Assembly (NCBI GenBank): GCA_017620455.1
Contig: JAFZQK010000043.1
Span: 1-18,757, forward strand
Length of the DNA: 18,757 nucleotides
Direction: 5' to 3'
Source: Clostridia bacterium
Lineage (GTDB): Bacteria > Bacillota_A > Clostridia > Christensenellales > Aristaeellaceae
Shown: piece by piece, positions 17,580 to 18,757 of the stretch
Layout: every line of letters begins with the position of its first letter
Position numbering within the stretch: position 1 is the stretch's first letter
Made by a program: the position numbers and the translations under genes
Notes under the pieces: model-generated
Databases searched by the model: none
What the model saw: the letters and a program-made list of their open reading frames with translations, nothing else
Told to the model about the DNA's origin: nothing

Positions 17580-17818
17580 AATCCCCGGAATGACGGAGAA
17601 CACGTTTCCTCTCCCCCGGCTTTCAGAGAGCGCGCGGACGGTGCAAGCGCGTAAGCACAGGAAAGGAAATACCGCCTCCCGACCGGCGGCGCGCGGCGCC
17701 CGATACAGCGCCGGCTCAAGCGGTCCCCTCCGCGCGAGGGGGCAACAAGGGTGGAACCGCGGGCGAAGAAGACATTCGCGCTCGTCCCTTCATTTCACAT
17801 GACGGGACGGGCGTTTTT
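17580..17818 (+). ncRNA. T-box riboswitch (tRNA-Thr sensing) upstream of thrS
   Basis: This leader senses uncharged tRNA: when uncharged tRNA binds, an antiterminator forms and thrS is expressed. The T-box core AAGGGTGGAACCGCGG (17747-17762) is nearly consensus and includes TGGA (17752-17755), which pairs with the tRNA 3' end. Stem I is recognised from the conserved AGAGAG (17625-17630) and the GG-N2-GGTG region. GGAG (17595-17598) can pair with CTCC (17676-17679), and TTTCCT (17605-17610) with AGGAAA (17664-17669). These enclose a bulge with ACC (17671-17673), a threonine codon followed by a purine, as expected of a specifier. A terminator closes the leader. The specifier assignment is inferred by hand folding. 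Confidence 0.9.
17779..17818 (+). terminator. T-box regulated terminator
   Basis: CGCTCGTCCC (17779-17788) pairs with GGGACGGGCG (17804-17813, one G-U pair), followed by TTTTT (17814-17818). It is the alternative to the antiterminator formed around the T-box core. Confidence 0.88.
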
Positions 17819-17868
17819 CAATGCCCTCCCCGAACGGACCCAACCAAAACAAGAGGAGGACAAACCGC

Positions 17869-18757
<889 letters not shown>

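Overview
The window looks like chromosomal DNA from a GC-rich member of the Bacillota (class Clostridia), probably an uncultured gut or rumen lineage. This is inferred from a T-box-controlled thrS, the M50 protease-scpA-scpB cluster, a Clostridia-type DUF1461/TIGR01906 membrane protein, AGGAGG-type ribosome binding sites, T-tailed intrinsic terminators and strongly C/G-ending codons. No phage, transposon, CRISPR or rRNA/tRNA gene was seen. Most of the window is core chromosome, with one AT-rich island near 17.15-17.32 kb.

Layout. (1) 57-1793 (+): a secreted L,D-transpeptidase. (2) 1794-2087: a convergent intergenic region with terminators for both strands and further stem-loops. (3) 6769 down to 2088 (-): an apparent operon from a good sigma-A promoter: site-2-type M50 peptidase, scpA, scpB, a flavin-reductase-like protein, and a single polypeptide that joins phosphopentomutase (DeoB) to purine nucleoside phosphorylase. 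(4) 8801 down to 6923 (-): a secreted phosphodiester-glycosidase-like protein followed by an Lgt-like membrane protein, closed by a terminator. (5) 9077-9901 (+): a secreted BspA-type leucine-rich-repeat protein with eight 69-bp tandem repeats, with its own promoter and terminator. (6) 10183-16691 (+): secA and prfB from an extended -10 promoter, then a DUF1461 protein, tsaD and a helix-turn-helix protein with an S24-like C-terminal half. A terminator follows at 16.84 kb. (7) 17172 down to 16843 (-) and 17315-17539 (+): a divergent pair (109-aa protein of unknown function and 74-aa HTH protein) sharing an AT-rich control region. (8) 17544 to the window end (+): promoter, T-box leader with a probable ACC (Thr) specifier, and a 3'-truncated thrS that lacks the usual N-terminal TGS domain.

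How the genes fit together. The scp operon combines chromosome condensation subunits with nucleoside salvage. In the fused enzyme, PNP releases (deoxy)ribose-1-phosphate and DeoB converts it to the 5-phosphate. secA, prfB, tsaD and thrS serve protein export, translation termination, tRNA t6A modification and tRNA charging. The LD-transpeptidase, glycosidase-like, Lgt-like and LRR proteins serve the envelope or surface. The most unusual items are the DeoB-PNP fusion, with a ribosome binding site and ATG still visible at the junction, the TGS-less ThrRS, the HTH/S24-like protein lacking its catalytic serine, and the divergent HTH pair. I saw no clear evidence of a wholly new multi-gene system.
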